This document shows positions 1 to 6,341 of a DNA stretch of 7,225 nucleotides, piece by piece. The stretch is taken from assembly GCA_021776885.1 (NCBI GenBank), contig JAJFFA010000615.1, positions 1 to 7,225 of the forward strand, written 5' to 3'. The notes below the pieces were generated by a model that did not search any database, had not been told where the DNA came from, and saw nothing but the letters and a program-made list of their open reading frames with translations. The stretch's first letter is position 1. Each line of letters opens with the position of its first letter. The stretch comes from Planctomycetota bacterium. GTDB taxonomy: Bacteria > Planctomycetota > UBA1135 > GCA-002686595. The position numbers were made by a program, and so were the translations under genes.

Positions 1-2273
1 AGGTTGGTGCCCATGGCCATCGACGTCGGGTCGGCGACCAGGATGCGGTCGACCACCGTCATGCGGTTGCTGTTCAGCACCACGACCTCACCGGCCTGAC
101 GATCGACGACGTACAGGAAGTGACCGATCTGCTGCCGGATCGCGTAGGGCAGGCAGTTGATCGACTGGTCGACACCGAAGGACGGACCCGTGAAGAAGGC
201 GTTCTGCTCGGGGCTGATCAGCCCGGTGGGCGCCATGTCCGGGCCGGTCGGATCGATCTGCGGGAAGGGCAGGCCGAAGACCAGGCGGTTCGGGATGTTG
301 ACGCCGCCGATCTGACCGCCGAGGACACCCACGGCGTTGTCTGCCGAGCTGGGCTCCTGGGCGTTGAGGAACGGGCTCACGCAGAGGGGCGGGTAGATGA
401 TCGAGGGCGGGTTCGGGTGCGGGGCCCAGCTGATCAGGTTCGGCACACCAGCGAGGGTGTTGTTGCCGATCGTGTTCTGCCCGATACCGGGGGACAGGGT
501 GTTGTCGCCACCGACGTTGATGTTGACGAACTTGTTGCCCGCGACACAGATGTTGCCGCCGGTCTGGCAGCCGGTGCCCACCGCGTTGTTGAACGACGTG
601 TCGAGGGCCTGACCGATCATGATGTCCCCGAGGGACGTGATGGTCGGCGGCCGCACGATCAGGCTGTCGAGGGCGCTGTTCTGGGTCACGGTGAAGACGC
701 CGGCCGAGCCGCCGTCGATGGTGCAGGTACCGCGCTGCAGCGGCGGCACGATGCCCTGACCCAGGTTGGGGTTGTTCGGGAAGTTCGACTCGCCCTGGAG
801 GATCTCGCCGGGGACGGTCTGGAACGACGGGTTGCCGGTGCTCTGACCGAAGCCGTTGATGTCGATCACCGAGAGGCCGGGGGTCGCGCCGAGGCGGCCG
901 ACGTAGACGACGTCCGGGGCCACAGGGGCGTTGACGACACCGGTGCCGGTGCCCGTGCTGAAGTTGGTCAAGGCGCCGAACTGGTTGCCGTTCGGGTTGC
1001 CCTGGGCGTCGCGGGAGAGGTCACGCAGCAGCGGCTCGTCCGGCGACACCGACGGGTTGACGGTGACGTCGATCTGGCTGAAGACGTCGCACAAGAAGTT
1101 GCCCGGACCGGCCCCGGGGAAGGGGTAGGCGGGGATGATCTCGTAGATCGACAGGTCGAAGATGCTGATCGGGCGCACGGTGAAGACCATCTGCGTGCGC
1201 GTCGTCGGCGGACCGAAAGCGACCTGCAGCAGCGAGCTGGTGCCGGGAGCCTGGGCGCCCGCGAAGCGACCGACGCTGAGGGGCTGGACCGGCTCGTTGA
1301 ACTGCACCCGGATGCGGGTCGCGGGGTCGACGTTGGAGTCGCCGTTGCCCGGGGTGATCAGGGGCTGGGACAGGGGCGGCGGCGTGGTGATGACCTCGGG
1401 CGAGTAGATGTCCGGGCCGACGGTCGAGCTGCCCAGGACGGTCGCCACGAGGGCGTTGCCGTTCTGCGCTCGCGCGGCGGTCGTGACACGCATGCGCACC
1501 TGGCTGTCGGACGGGAAGGTCTCGAAGGGCGCCCCGAGGTTGCCGTTCCCGTCCACGACGAAGACGATCGTCCTGGGCGAGACCAGGGTGGCCGCGCCGT
1601 TGAACGAGCTCCCGGCAATGTCGGCCTCACCCGTCGCCGGGTTGAAGAGCCAGTTCAGACCGGGGAAGCCGTTGGCCTCGACGCGCGTGGCCTCGAGATC
1701 GCCGTTGGAACGCAGCCGCACCCACTGCTGCAGCTCGAGCGTCGGCGGGCTGCCGACCGGCGCACCGGCGTAGGTGAAGCCACCCACGAAGGCGCGGCCC
1801 AGGACCGGTGCCGACGAGTTGTCCTGGGGATTGATCGCCTGGACCGTCACCGCGCCCGTCATGCCGCTGTTCGACTGGCTCGGCGAGTTGTCGAGCATCG
1901 AGCTGATCTGCAGCGGCTGCGTGAAACGCGCGTAGATGAAGTGGTTGCCGGGAACGCTGCTGGGCAGCGTCGCGGGGCCGTCGGGCCAGCGCGTCACCGG
2001 CAGGACCTGGTTGTCGACCCCACCCTGCAGGCGCAGGTTGTTGATCAGGTCCGCCTGGGTCCGGATCGACACGATGTCCTGGGTCGGGAGACCGTCGCTG
2101 CCGAGGCGCCGGATGGAGTAGGGCACCAGCTGCCCGAACCCGTTCGACATCTCTTCGAGGGTCATGACGGCCGCGGAGCCGCCCTCCGCGTCGGAGCCGC
2201 TGAGGCCTCCGCAGGCCGGGATGAGGAGCGCGGCGGCGCCAAGTGCGAACAGATTCAGCCGTTGCTTGTTCAT
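1..2273 (-). CDS. Surface/periplasmic lipoprotein with Ig-like domain and beta-propeller-like segments (3' end outside window)
   Basis: The frame is open from the ATG at 2273 to the left edge, giving 757 codons and no stop, so the C-terminus is missing. Residues 1-21 form a lipoprotein signal: a basic start (MNKQR), a short hydrophobic core and the lipobox I-P-A-C with Cys21. This predicts export and lipid anchoring. The following stretch is rich in G, S, N, P and T, typical of secreted beta proteins. Residues about 301-370 read like a bacterial Ig-like (Big_5/SbsA-like) domain, with the phrase ITPGNGDSNVDPATRIRVQF followed by N-E-P-V. Residues about 453-480 (VVYVGRLG...LSVIDINGFG) and 718-757 (LYVVDRQAGEVVVLN...) resemble YVTN/NHL-type propeller strands, the second continuing off the edge. 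Six cysteines beyond Cys21 (395, 517, 569, 576, 631, 707) could form disulfides. No purine-rich Shine-Dalgarno precedes the ATG; the start was chosen because it begins the signal peptide. The substrate or partner is unknown. Lipoprotein call is firm; domain names are by eye. Confidence 0.85.
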   Translation of the reverse strand, partial: MNKQRLNLFALGAAALLIPACGGLSGSDAEGGSAAVMTLEEMSNGFGQLVPYSIRRLGSDGLPTQDIVSIRTQADLINNLRLQGGVDNQVLPVTRWPDGPATLPSSVPGNHFIYARFTQPLQISSMLDNSPSQSNSGMTGAVTVQAINPQDNSSAPVLGRAFVGGFTYAGAPVGSPPTLELQQWVRLRSNGDLEATRVEANGFPGLNWLFNPATGEADIAGSSFNGAATLVSPRTIVFVVDGNGNLGAPFETFPSDSQVRMRVTTAARAQNGNALVATVLGSSTVGPDIYSPEVITTPPPLSQPLITPGNGDSNVDPATRIRVQFNEPVQPLSVGRFAGAQAPGTSSLLQVAFGPPTTRTQMVFTVRPISIFDLSIYEIIPAYPFPGAGPGNFLCDVFSQIDVTVNPSVSPDEPLLRDLSRDAQGNPNGNQFGALTNFSTGTGTGVVNAPVAPDVVYVGRLGATPGLSVIDINGFGQSTGNPSFQTVPGEILQGESNFPNNPNLGQGIVPPLQRGTCTIDGGSAGVFTVTQNSALDSLIVRPPTITSLGDIMIGQALDTSFNNAVGTGCQTGGNICVAGNKFVNINVGGDNTLSPGIGQNTIGNNTLAGVPNLISWAPHPNPPSIIYPPLCVSPFLNAQEPSSADNAVGVLGGQIGGVNIPNRLVFGLPFPQIDPTGPDMAPTGLISPEQNAFFTGPSFGVDQSINCLPYAIRQQIGHFLYVVDRQAGEVVVLNSNRMTVVDRILVADPTSMAMGTN

Positions 2274-2311
2274 GATCGGGTGGGGAGGGCCGTAGGAGCC
2301 GGTAGGGGGCC

Positions 2312-2340
2312 GTTGGAGCGTGCGAATCCCACGCTCCAGC
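2312..2340 (-). promoter_or_regulatory. Perfect hairpin at the 5' end of the lipoprotein leader
   Basis: TGGAGCGTG (2314-2322) and CACGCTCCA (2330-2338) are perfect 9-bp inverted arms around a 7-nt loop. A mismatch or wobble at 2313/2339 is followed by another G-C pair at 2312/2340. On the minus-strand transcript it would sit right after the predicted start near 2341. It could be an mRNA-stabilising 5' stem, or a dimeric repressor site overlapping the transcription start. There is no U-run after it on either strand, so an intrinsic terminator is unlikely. Confidence 0.5.
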
Positions 2341-2347
2341 GGCGAAC

Positions 2348-2376
2348 ATCGTAACGAGACGGTCGAGCAGTGGAAA
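2348..2376 (-). promoter_or_regulatory. Candidate sigma70-type promoter for the lipoprotein gene
   Basis: Read on the minus strand, TTTCCA (2376-2371, four of six matches to TTGACA) is followed after exactly 17 bp by TACGAT (2353-2348, four of six matches to TATAAT). Transcription would begin near 2341, giving a leader of about 68 nt before the ATG at 2273. The hexamers stand out because the surrounding DNA is so GC-rich. This is by-eye consensus matching only. Confidence 0.4.
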
Positions 2377-2565
2377 CAAGGCCCGTGCCGTGTGCCCATG
2401 GAACTCCATCGGATGCGGGCCGCTCAGCGCCTAACCCCTTTGAGCCAAGCACTTGCGTCTCAGGAACGAATGGCGGCCGGCGCCCCTCGCCAGAGCTCTG
2501 GATGGGTCCAGGGCGCCCAGGGGCGTGCGCTTCCGCACCGCGGTCCCCCGCAGCGGCTCGCCCAA

Positions 2566-2621
2566 CTCCCCAAGACAGGCTCCCCAAGACAGGCTCCCCA
2601 GGACAGGCTCCCCGGACCTCG
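2566..2621. repeat. 14-bp tandem repeat upstream of ruvB
   Basis: CTCCCCAAGACAGG occurs at 2566-2579 and 2580-2593. It recurs with one change (CTCCCCAGGACAGG) at 2594-2607, and a decayed fourth unit beginning CTCCCCGGAC runs 2608-2621. The near-identical head-to-tail copies point to recent slippage or duplication. The period is not a multiple of three, which supports this stretch being non-coding and so supports the ruvB start at 2703. It lies about 80 bp upstream of ruvB. Confidence 0.85.
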
Positions 2622-2689
2622 CCCCCTGCGGCCAGCCCGCGGGCAACTCGAAGCCCGGCTCCCACGGTGTCCCCACGGCTCCGGCCCGC

Positions 2690-2695
2690 TATTCT
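2690..2695 (+). promoter_or_regulatory. Possible -10 element (TATTCT) directly before ruvB
   Basis: TATTCT fits the TAnnnT -10 pattern (four of six matches to TATAAT) and lies 7 nt before the ruvB ATG at 2703, the spacing expected if transcription starts at the A of the start codon. No Shine-Dalgarno sequence is present before this ATG, which agrees with a leaderless mRNA. No good -35 is visible at the expected distance. Confidence 0.3.
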
Positions 2696-2702
2696 TCCCT
2701 GC

Positions 2703-3743
2703 ATGAGCCCCTCCGACCACGTCTTCGATCCCGGGGCCCTGACGGGCTCGGACGGCGCTGAGCCGGAGGTCGATCTCGAGGTCGGACTACGCCCGCGCAG
2801 CCTGTCCGAGTTCGTCGGGCAGACGCGCGTCGTCGACGACCTCAGCGTCGCCCTCCAGGCCGCCCGCGGTCGCAACGAGCCCCCCGACCACATCCTCTTC
2901 TCCGGTCCGCCCGGCCTGGGCAAGACCAGCCTGGCACGCATCCTCGCCAGCGAGCTCGGCTCACGCATGCAGGCCACGTCCGGCCCGGCCCTCGAGCGCC
3001 CGCGCGACCTGGTCGGCATCCTGACCCACCTCGAGCGCGGCGACGTCCTGTTCATCGACGAGGTGCACCGCGTCCCGGCCTCGGTCGAGGAGTACCTGTA
3101 CACGGCGATGGAGGACTTCGCGGTCGACCTGACCCTGGACAGTGGCCCCCACGCCCGGGTCGTGACCCTCAACCTGGCGCCCTTCACCCTGGTCGGCGCG
3201 ACCACGCGCGAGGGCCTGCTCTCGTCCCCGTTCCGCGCGCGCTTCGGCCTCTTCGAGCGCCTCGACCCCTACCCGACCGACGACCTCGTTCGCATCCTCG
3301 AGCGCTCGGCGAAGCTGCTCGGCCTGGACCTCGCCCCGGCCGCCGCGCTGCTGCTCGCCGAGCGCGCGCGCGGCACGCCGCGCATCGCCAACCGCTTCCT
3401 GCGCCGCGCCCGGGACCTGGCCCAGGTACGCGGTGCCGCGCAGATCGACGCGTCCCTGGCGGCCGAAACCCTGCAGCGCCTCGGCATCGACGCGGACGGG
3501 CTCGAGGAGATGGACCGCCGCATCCTGCGCTGCCTGGCCATGGGCAGCGAGCCCCTGGGCATCAAGACCATCGCCGCGGCCGTGAGCGAGACGGAGGACA
3601 CCATCGAAGAGGTCTTCGAGCCGCACCTCCTGCGCTGCGGATACGTGCAGAAGACCGCGCGCGGACGGGTGATCACGCCCCGCGGCCGCGAGGTCATCGG
3701 TGCGGAAGACGGCGCGCCGGATCCCCAGGGCCGCTTCTTCTGA
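2703..3743 (+). CDS. ruvB: Holliday junction branch migration ATPase RuvB
   Basis: RuvB is the cytoplasmic AAA+ hexameric motor that, with RuvA, drives branch migration of Holliday junctions for recombinational repair; RuvC then resolves them. The 346-residue product is of usual family length. Visible landmarks are the N-terminal R-P-R-S-L-S-E-F-V-G-Q (30-40), Walker A GPPGLGKT (68-75), Walker B LFIDE followed by VHR (116-123), sensor 1 GATTR (165-169), the SPFRARFG segment carrying the arginine finger (175-182) and sensor 2 GTPRIANR (224-231). The winged-helix DNA-binding domain (about 265-333) includes EPHLLRCGYVQKTARGR. The beta-hairpin that contacts RuvA lies around 133-160. Some usually constant positions differ: S-E-P-L-G for G-G-P-V-G and QKTARGR for QRTPRGR. 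The ATG at 2703 gives a normal RuvB N-terminus; an in-frame ATG at 2370 would add 111 residues encoded by non-coding-looking repeat DNA. tgt follows 13 bp downstream. ruvA is not in the window. Confidence 0.97.
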   Translation: MSPSDHVFDPGALTGSDGAEPEVDLEVGLRPRSLSEFVGQTRVVDDLSVALQAARGRNEPPDHILFSGPPGLGKTSLARILASELGSRMQATSGPALERPRDLVGILTHLERGDVLFIDEVHRVPASVEEYLYTAMEDFAVDLTLDSGPHARVVTLNLAPFTLVGATTREGLLSSPFRARFGLFERLDPYPTDDLVRILERSAKLLGLDLAPAAALLLAERARGTPRIANRFLRRARDLAQVRGAAQIDASLAAETLQRLGIDADGLEEMDRRILRCLAMGSEPLGIKTIAAAVSETEDTIEEVFEPHLLRCGYVQKTARGRVITPRGREVIGAEDGAPDPQGRFF

Positions 3744-3756
3744 TTTCGGCCCGTCG

Positions 3757-4902
3757 ATGAACGGATTCGCCTTTCGGATCGAGCGCAAGTCGCGCTCGTG
3801 CGCGGCGCGCTGCGGCGTCTTCGACACGCCCCACGGGGCCGTGGAGACTCCGGCCTTCATGCCCGTCGGTACCCGCGGAACGGTCAAGGGCGTCCTGCCC
3901 CGCGACCTGCGCGACGTCGGCGCGCGCATGATCCTGGCCAACACCTATCACCTGCACCTGCGCCCCGGTGACGAGACCGTCGCCGCCCTCGGCGGGCTGC
4001 ACGACTTCATGGCCTGGGACGGGCCGATCCTCACCGACTCCGGTGGCTACCAGGTCTTCAGCCTGCGCGACATCGCCCAGGTCGACGACGACGGCGTCGA
4101 CTTCAAGTCGATCGTCGACGGCAGCCGCGTGCGCTTCACCCCCGAGCGCGTGATGGACATCCAGGAGAACCTGGGGGCCGACGTGATCATGGCCTTCGAC
4201 CACTGCCCCGCGGACCCCACGGCAGAGACCGAAGTACGCCAGGCCACGGAGCGCACCCACCGCTGGCTCGAGCGCTGCGTGAAACGCTGGCGCGAACGCG
4301 GCGGCCCCGAGCGCGGCCAGGCCCTCTTCGGCATCGTCCAGGGCGGCGCCATCGAGGCCCTGCGGCGCGCCTCCGTCGAGGCGGTCTGCGCCCACGACCT
4401 GGTCGGCTACGCCATCGGCGGCGTCGCCCTGGGCGAGGGCCGCGAGGCCATGACGACCGCAGTGGAGTGCGCCACGCCGCTCTTGCCCGAAGACAAACCG
4501 CGCTACCTGATGGGCGTGGGCACACCGACGGACTTCTTCGACGCCATCGAGCGCGGCTGCGACCTCTTCGACTGCGTCACGCCTACACGCCACGCCCGCA
4601 ACCACACCGTCTACACCAGCCAGGGCCGCATGAATGTGCGCAACAACGGCTGGCGCGAAGACCCCTCCCCCCTCGACCCCGGCTGCGACTGCCTGGCCTG
4701 CACGCAGTACTCGAAGGGCGTCCTGCGGCACCTGGCCGTGACCAACGAGATGCTCGCCGGCGTGCTGCTCTCGCTGCACAACCTGCGCTTCTTCCACCGG
4801 CTCCTGGCCGACATCCGCAGCGCGATCGCCGAGGACCGCCTGGCTGAGCTGCGCGCCGCGGTGCTCGAGCCCATGACGCGGCGCATCGGGCCCGGGGACT
4901 GA
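3757..4902 (+). CDS. tgt: tRNA-guanine(34) transglycosylase (queuine tRNA-ribosyltransferase)
   Basis: Tgt swaps the guanine at the wobble position of tRNAs with GUN anticodons for preQ1, in the queuosine pathway. The 381 residues match the family's length. Known functional residues of Zymomonas mobilis Tgt are found at a constant offset of eight. These are D94 (general acid/base, in T-D-S-G-G-Y-Q-V-F), D148 and C150, Q195 (GIVQGG), G222 and E227 (GGVALGEG), M252, the nucleophile D272 (FDCVTPTR) and zinc ligands C310, C312, C315 and H341. C150 and a bulky L225 (V233 in Z. mobilis) suggest the bacterial preQ1-using type rather than the eukaryotic queuine type. Unusual positions are H149 where E is common, and T275, H279 and H283 around the nucleophile loop. 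The ATG at 3757 is 13 bp after the ruvB stop with no clear Shine-Dalgarno, so co-transcription with ruvB is likely. queA, the usual neighbour, is absent from the window. Confidence 0.97.
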   Translation: MNGFAFRIERKSRSCAARCGVFDTPHGAVETPAFMPVGTRGTVKGVLPRDLRDVGARMILANTYHLHLRPGDETVAALGGLHDFMAWDGPILTDSGGYQVFSLRDIAQVDDDGVDFKSIVDGSRVRFTPERVMDIQENLGADVIMAFDHCPADPTAETEVRQATERTHRWLERCVKRWRERGGPERGQALFGIVQGGAIEALRRASVEAVCAHDLVGYAIGGVALGEGREAMTTAVECATPLLPEDKPRYLMGVGTPTDFFDAIERGCDLFDCVTPTRHARNHTVYTSQGRMNVRNNGWREDPSPLDPGCDCLACTQYSKGVLRHLAVTNEMLAGVLLSLHNLRFFHRLLADIRSAIAEDRLAELRAAVLEPMTRRIGPGD

Positions 4903-4910
4903 TGCCCCGG
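4892..4910. terminator. Possible bidirectional hairpin between convergent genes
   Basis: CCGGGG (4892-4897) and CCCCGG (4905-4910) are perfect 6-bp arms around a 7-nt loop that includes the tgt stop codon. Only 9 bp separate the tgt stop from the stop of the minus-strand four-cysteine gene, so one structure could serve both directions. Neither side has a U-run, so it is not a classical intrinsic terminator, and short GC palindromes are common at this base composition. Confidence 0.3.
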
Positions 4911-4911
4911 C

Positions 4912-5076
4912 TCAGCGGCGCTTGAAGTCGGGGCAGGTCTTCGCGTTCGGACGCTCCGGCCGACTGCACGCGTCGCCGTAGTCCCACTTGCAGCGGTCGC
5001 AGAGATAGCGTCCTCCGTCCAGGGCGAAGAGCCGCCGGAAGAAGAGCACCAGGCTCTGCAACGCGGAGCGGATCAC
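4912..5076 (-). CDS. 54-residue four-cysteine miniprotein, coupled to the SH3b gene
   Basis: I do not recognise a named family. Starting at GTG 5076-5074, the product is 54 residues. It has an amphipathic/hydrophobic N-terminal stretch (IRSALQSLVLFFRRLFALD), then a compact segment with C26-x2-C29, C37 and C48, ending C-P-D-F-K-R-R. The CxxC pair plus two further cysteines suggests a small zinc-ribbon or other metal-binding fold. The GTG overlaps the TGA of the upstream SH3b gene as GTGA, a classic arrangement for translational coupling. This is why I prefer it to the longer frame reaching upstream to an ATG near 5271, which would lie antiphase inside the SH3b coding sequence. No Shine-Dalgarno is obvious, in keeping with re-initiation. 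It converges on tgt with a 9-bp gap. Cellular location is probably cytoplasmic or membrane-peripheral, as the N-terminal stretch is too short and charged for a sure membrane span. Existence is likely; function is unknown. Confidence 0.65.
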   Translation of the reverse strand: MIRSALQSLVLFFRRLFALDGGRYLCDRCKWDYGDACSRPERPNAKTCPDFKRR

Positions 5077-6341
5077 TTGCGTCGTGCGCCGCTGCCCGAG
5101 ATGACTTCGATGCGGTGCACGTCGATCGAGCGCACCACCTGGCTGCCGTCGGTGCCGCCCACGGCACTGCGCAGTCGACTGCCCATGACCCCCAGCTCGA
5201 AGCCGACGAAGAGGTCCAGGTCGTAGCGCCCACTCGTGCACACGACGCGCCCGGAGGACAGGCCACCCCACTCGAGGTCGTAAACGGGCTTGCCGTCGAC
5301 CATGAACTTGCGCACCCAGCCACGACCGTCGAAGCGGCCCCAGTCGGCCGAGTTCTTGCGCTCGATCTCCCGCAGCACCTCGTCGTCCTCACCCGAGCGC
5401 TCGAACTGCTTGGCCTGCTGCGCGGCCAGGTCCTCCTGCAGCGAGGCCGCTTCGATGTAGGCCTCGACGGCGTCGATCGTGCGCGCTGCGGAGCCCGCGC
5501 TCGCACTGCCCGCGGGGGCCAGCTCGGCGACGCGCTGCCAGGCCGCGAGGACCGGCTGCCACTCCGCCGACTTCGCGCCCCTGTTGGCGCGCACGCTGTC
5601 GAACAGGGTCCGTGCGCTGGCCAGGGCGGTCGCCAGATCTCCGGAGACGGCCGGCGCGACGGCCTCGCGGGTCTGCGCAGCACCGGCCGGGGTGCTCGGG
5701 GTGCTCGGCGCTGCAACGGCGGCGGCCGAGAGCTGCAGCGGCATCGCGGCGCGCTGCCACTCCGCACGCGCCGCGACCACGTCGGTCACGGGCTTGGTCT
5801 CCGCCGCCTTGACGAAGGCGCGCGTGGAGGACGGTGCCTTGACCCGCGCCCAGTCCTGGTCGAGGGGCAGGCTGGGGTCGTTGCGCTCGACCAGGGCGAC
5901 CAGGTCGCCGCGCTCGAGCTTGGTCGGCAGGGGCAGGTTGGCGACGGAGGTACCCACCCGCGGGCGGATGTTCACGCGACTTCCGGTCACGCGCAGAATG
6001 TTCGGGTCGCGGGTCGGCGCGAGGTACTCACCGAAGACCCAGACGTCCAGGCCGCCGGCGATGGCGACCTCGACGAAGCCGACCTTGTCGTCGTACACGG
6101 CCATCAGGCGACCCGGCGCAACGTCCGCGACGAGCAGGCCCTGCTCGTCCGGGAAGTTGCGCACGCGGGCGCCCGCGTCAGCGGCGCGCACCCAGCGCTT
6201 GGGCTCGCCCTGCCAGCCGAACGAAGGTCCAGCCAGGAGCACGAGCAAGGCGAGCGCCAGACCGGCCCCCCACGCCACACTCTCGAGCCGAGTGACGAGG
6301 TCCTGGATACGGCCGCGCTTGCTCTGGATCCCCATGGCCAT
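5073..6341 (-). CDS. Exported protein with two bacterial SH3-like domains
   Basis: The 422-residue product has a basic N-terminus (K8, R9, R11, R18) and a hydrophobic segment at about 24-38. A signal peptide or membrane anchor follows from this, with possible cleavage near SFG-WQG (40-45). Residues about 50-108 resemble an SH3b domain (ARVRNFPDEQG... to VWVFGEYLAP). Residues about 115-180 are a clearer one (SRVNIRPRVGTSVANLPL... LERGDLVALVE... WARVKA). SH3b domains often bind cell-wall peptides or mediate protein contacts. An Ala/Pro-rich linker with a T-P-S-T-P-S-T-P run (214-220) leads into helical segments (about 234-330). These are followed by a beta-rich C-terminal module (335-415) with Trp, Gly and Asp-rich phrases such as GWVRKFMVDGKPVYDLEWGG, which I cannot assign. 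The ATG at 6341 is preceded by AAGGGG with a 6-nt spacer, the best ribosome site in the window; a second ATG lies two codons on. It shares a GTGA overlap with the downstream four-cysteine gene. Confidence 0.85.
   Translation of the reverse strand: MAMGIQSKRGRIQDLVTRLESVAWGAGLALALLVLLAGPSFGWQGEPKRWVRAADAGARVRNFPDEQGLLVADVAPGRLMAVYDDKVGFVEVAIAGGLDVWVFGEYLAPTRDPNILRVTGSRVNIRPRVGTSVANLPLPTKLERGDLVALVERNDPSLPLDQDWARVKAPSSTRAFVKAAETKPVTDVVAARAEWQRAAMPLQLSAAAVAAPSTPSTPAGAAQTREAVAPAVSGDLATALASARTLFDSVRANRGAKSAEWQPVLAAWQRVAELAPAGSASAGSAARTIDAVEAYIEAASLQEDLAAQQAKQFERSGEDDEVLREIERKNSADWGRFDGRGWVRKFMVDGKPVYDLEWGGLSSGRVVCTSGRYDLDLFVGFELGVMGSRLRSAVGGTDGSQVVRSIDVHRIEVISGSGARRK
5689..5706. repeat. 9-bp tandem duplication inside the SH3b gene linker
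   Basis: GGGGTGCTC is repeated head to tail at 5689-5697 and 5698-5706. On the coding strand it makes the repeated S-T-P units in the Ala/Pro-rich linker. The period is in frame, so slippage there lengthens the linker without disrupting the protein. Confidence 0.8.

Larger units (their letters stand above)
2274..2702. other. Divergent intergenic region between the lipoprotein gene and ruvB
   Basis: This 429-bp gap separates two divergently transcribed genes. It holds the minus-strand promoter candidate, the leader hairpin, a short inverted repeat ATGGA-AC-TCCAT (2398-2409), the 14-bp tandem repeat (2566-2621) and the -10-like hexamer before ruvB. Open frames cross it on both strands, but they look like compositional accidents: they have no recognisable domain, and the 14-bp repeat unit is not a multiple of three. 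I see no convincing gene, RNA or riboswitch in it. Confidence 0.6.

Noticed and set aside
120..2354. Very long plus-strand open frame (about 744 codons) antisense to the lipoprotein gene
   Set aside because: Its composition is dominated by R, V, D, G and A with no domain or signal, as expected for the antisense of GC-rich coding DNA. The minus strand encodes a clear lipoprotein signal, an Ig-like domain and propeller motifs.
2398..2409. Short inverted repeat ATGGA-AC-TCCAT as an operator
   Set aside because: Five-bp arms are too short to claim in isolation, and no second copy was seen near the promoter.
2370..2702. N-terminal extension of RuvB from an in-frame ATG at 2370
   Set aside because: It would add 111 residues unlike any RuvB and would translate a 14-bp tandem repeat whose period is not a multiple of three; the ATG at 2703 gives the usual length.
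2600..2702. preQ1 riboswitch upstream of the ruvB-tgt unit
   Set aside because: No H-type pseudoknot pattern with the typical A-rich tail is visible, and the possible leaderless start leaves no room for a leader.
2270..3205. Minus-strand open frame across the intergenic region and the start of ruvB
   Set aside because: It is antisense to well-conserved ruvB motifs and its sequence is low-complexity R/S/G/P; nothing supports a gene.
3694..4797. Long minus-strand frame opposite tgt
   Set aside because: tgt on the plus strand has every catalytic and zinc residue; the antisense frame is A/V/D/G/H-rich compositional noise.
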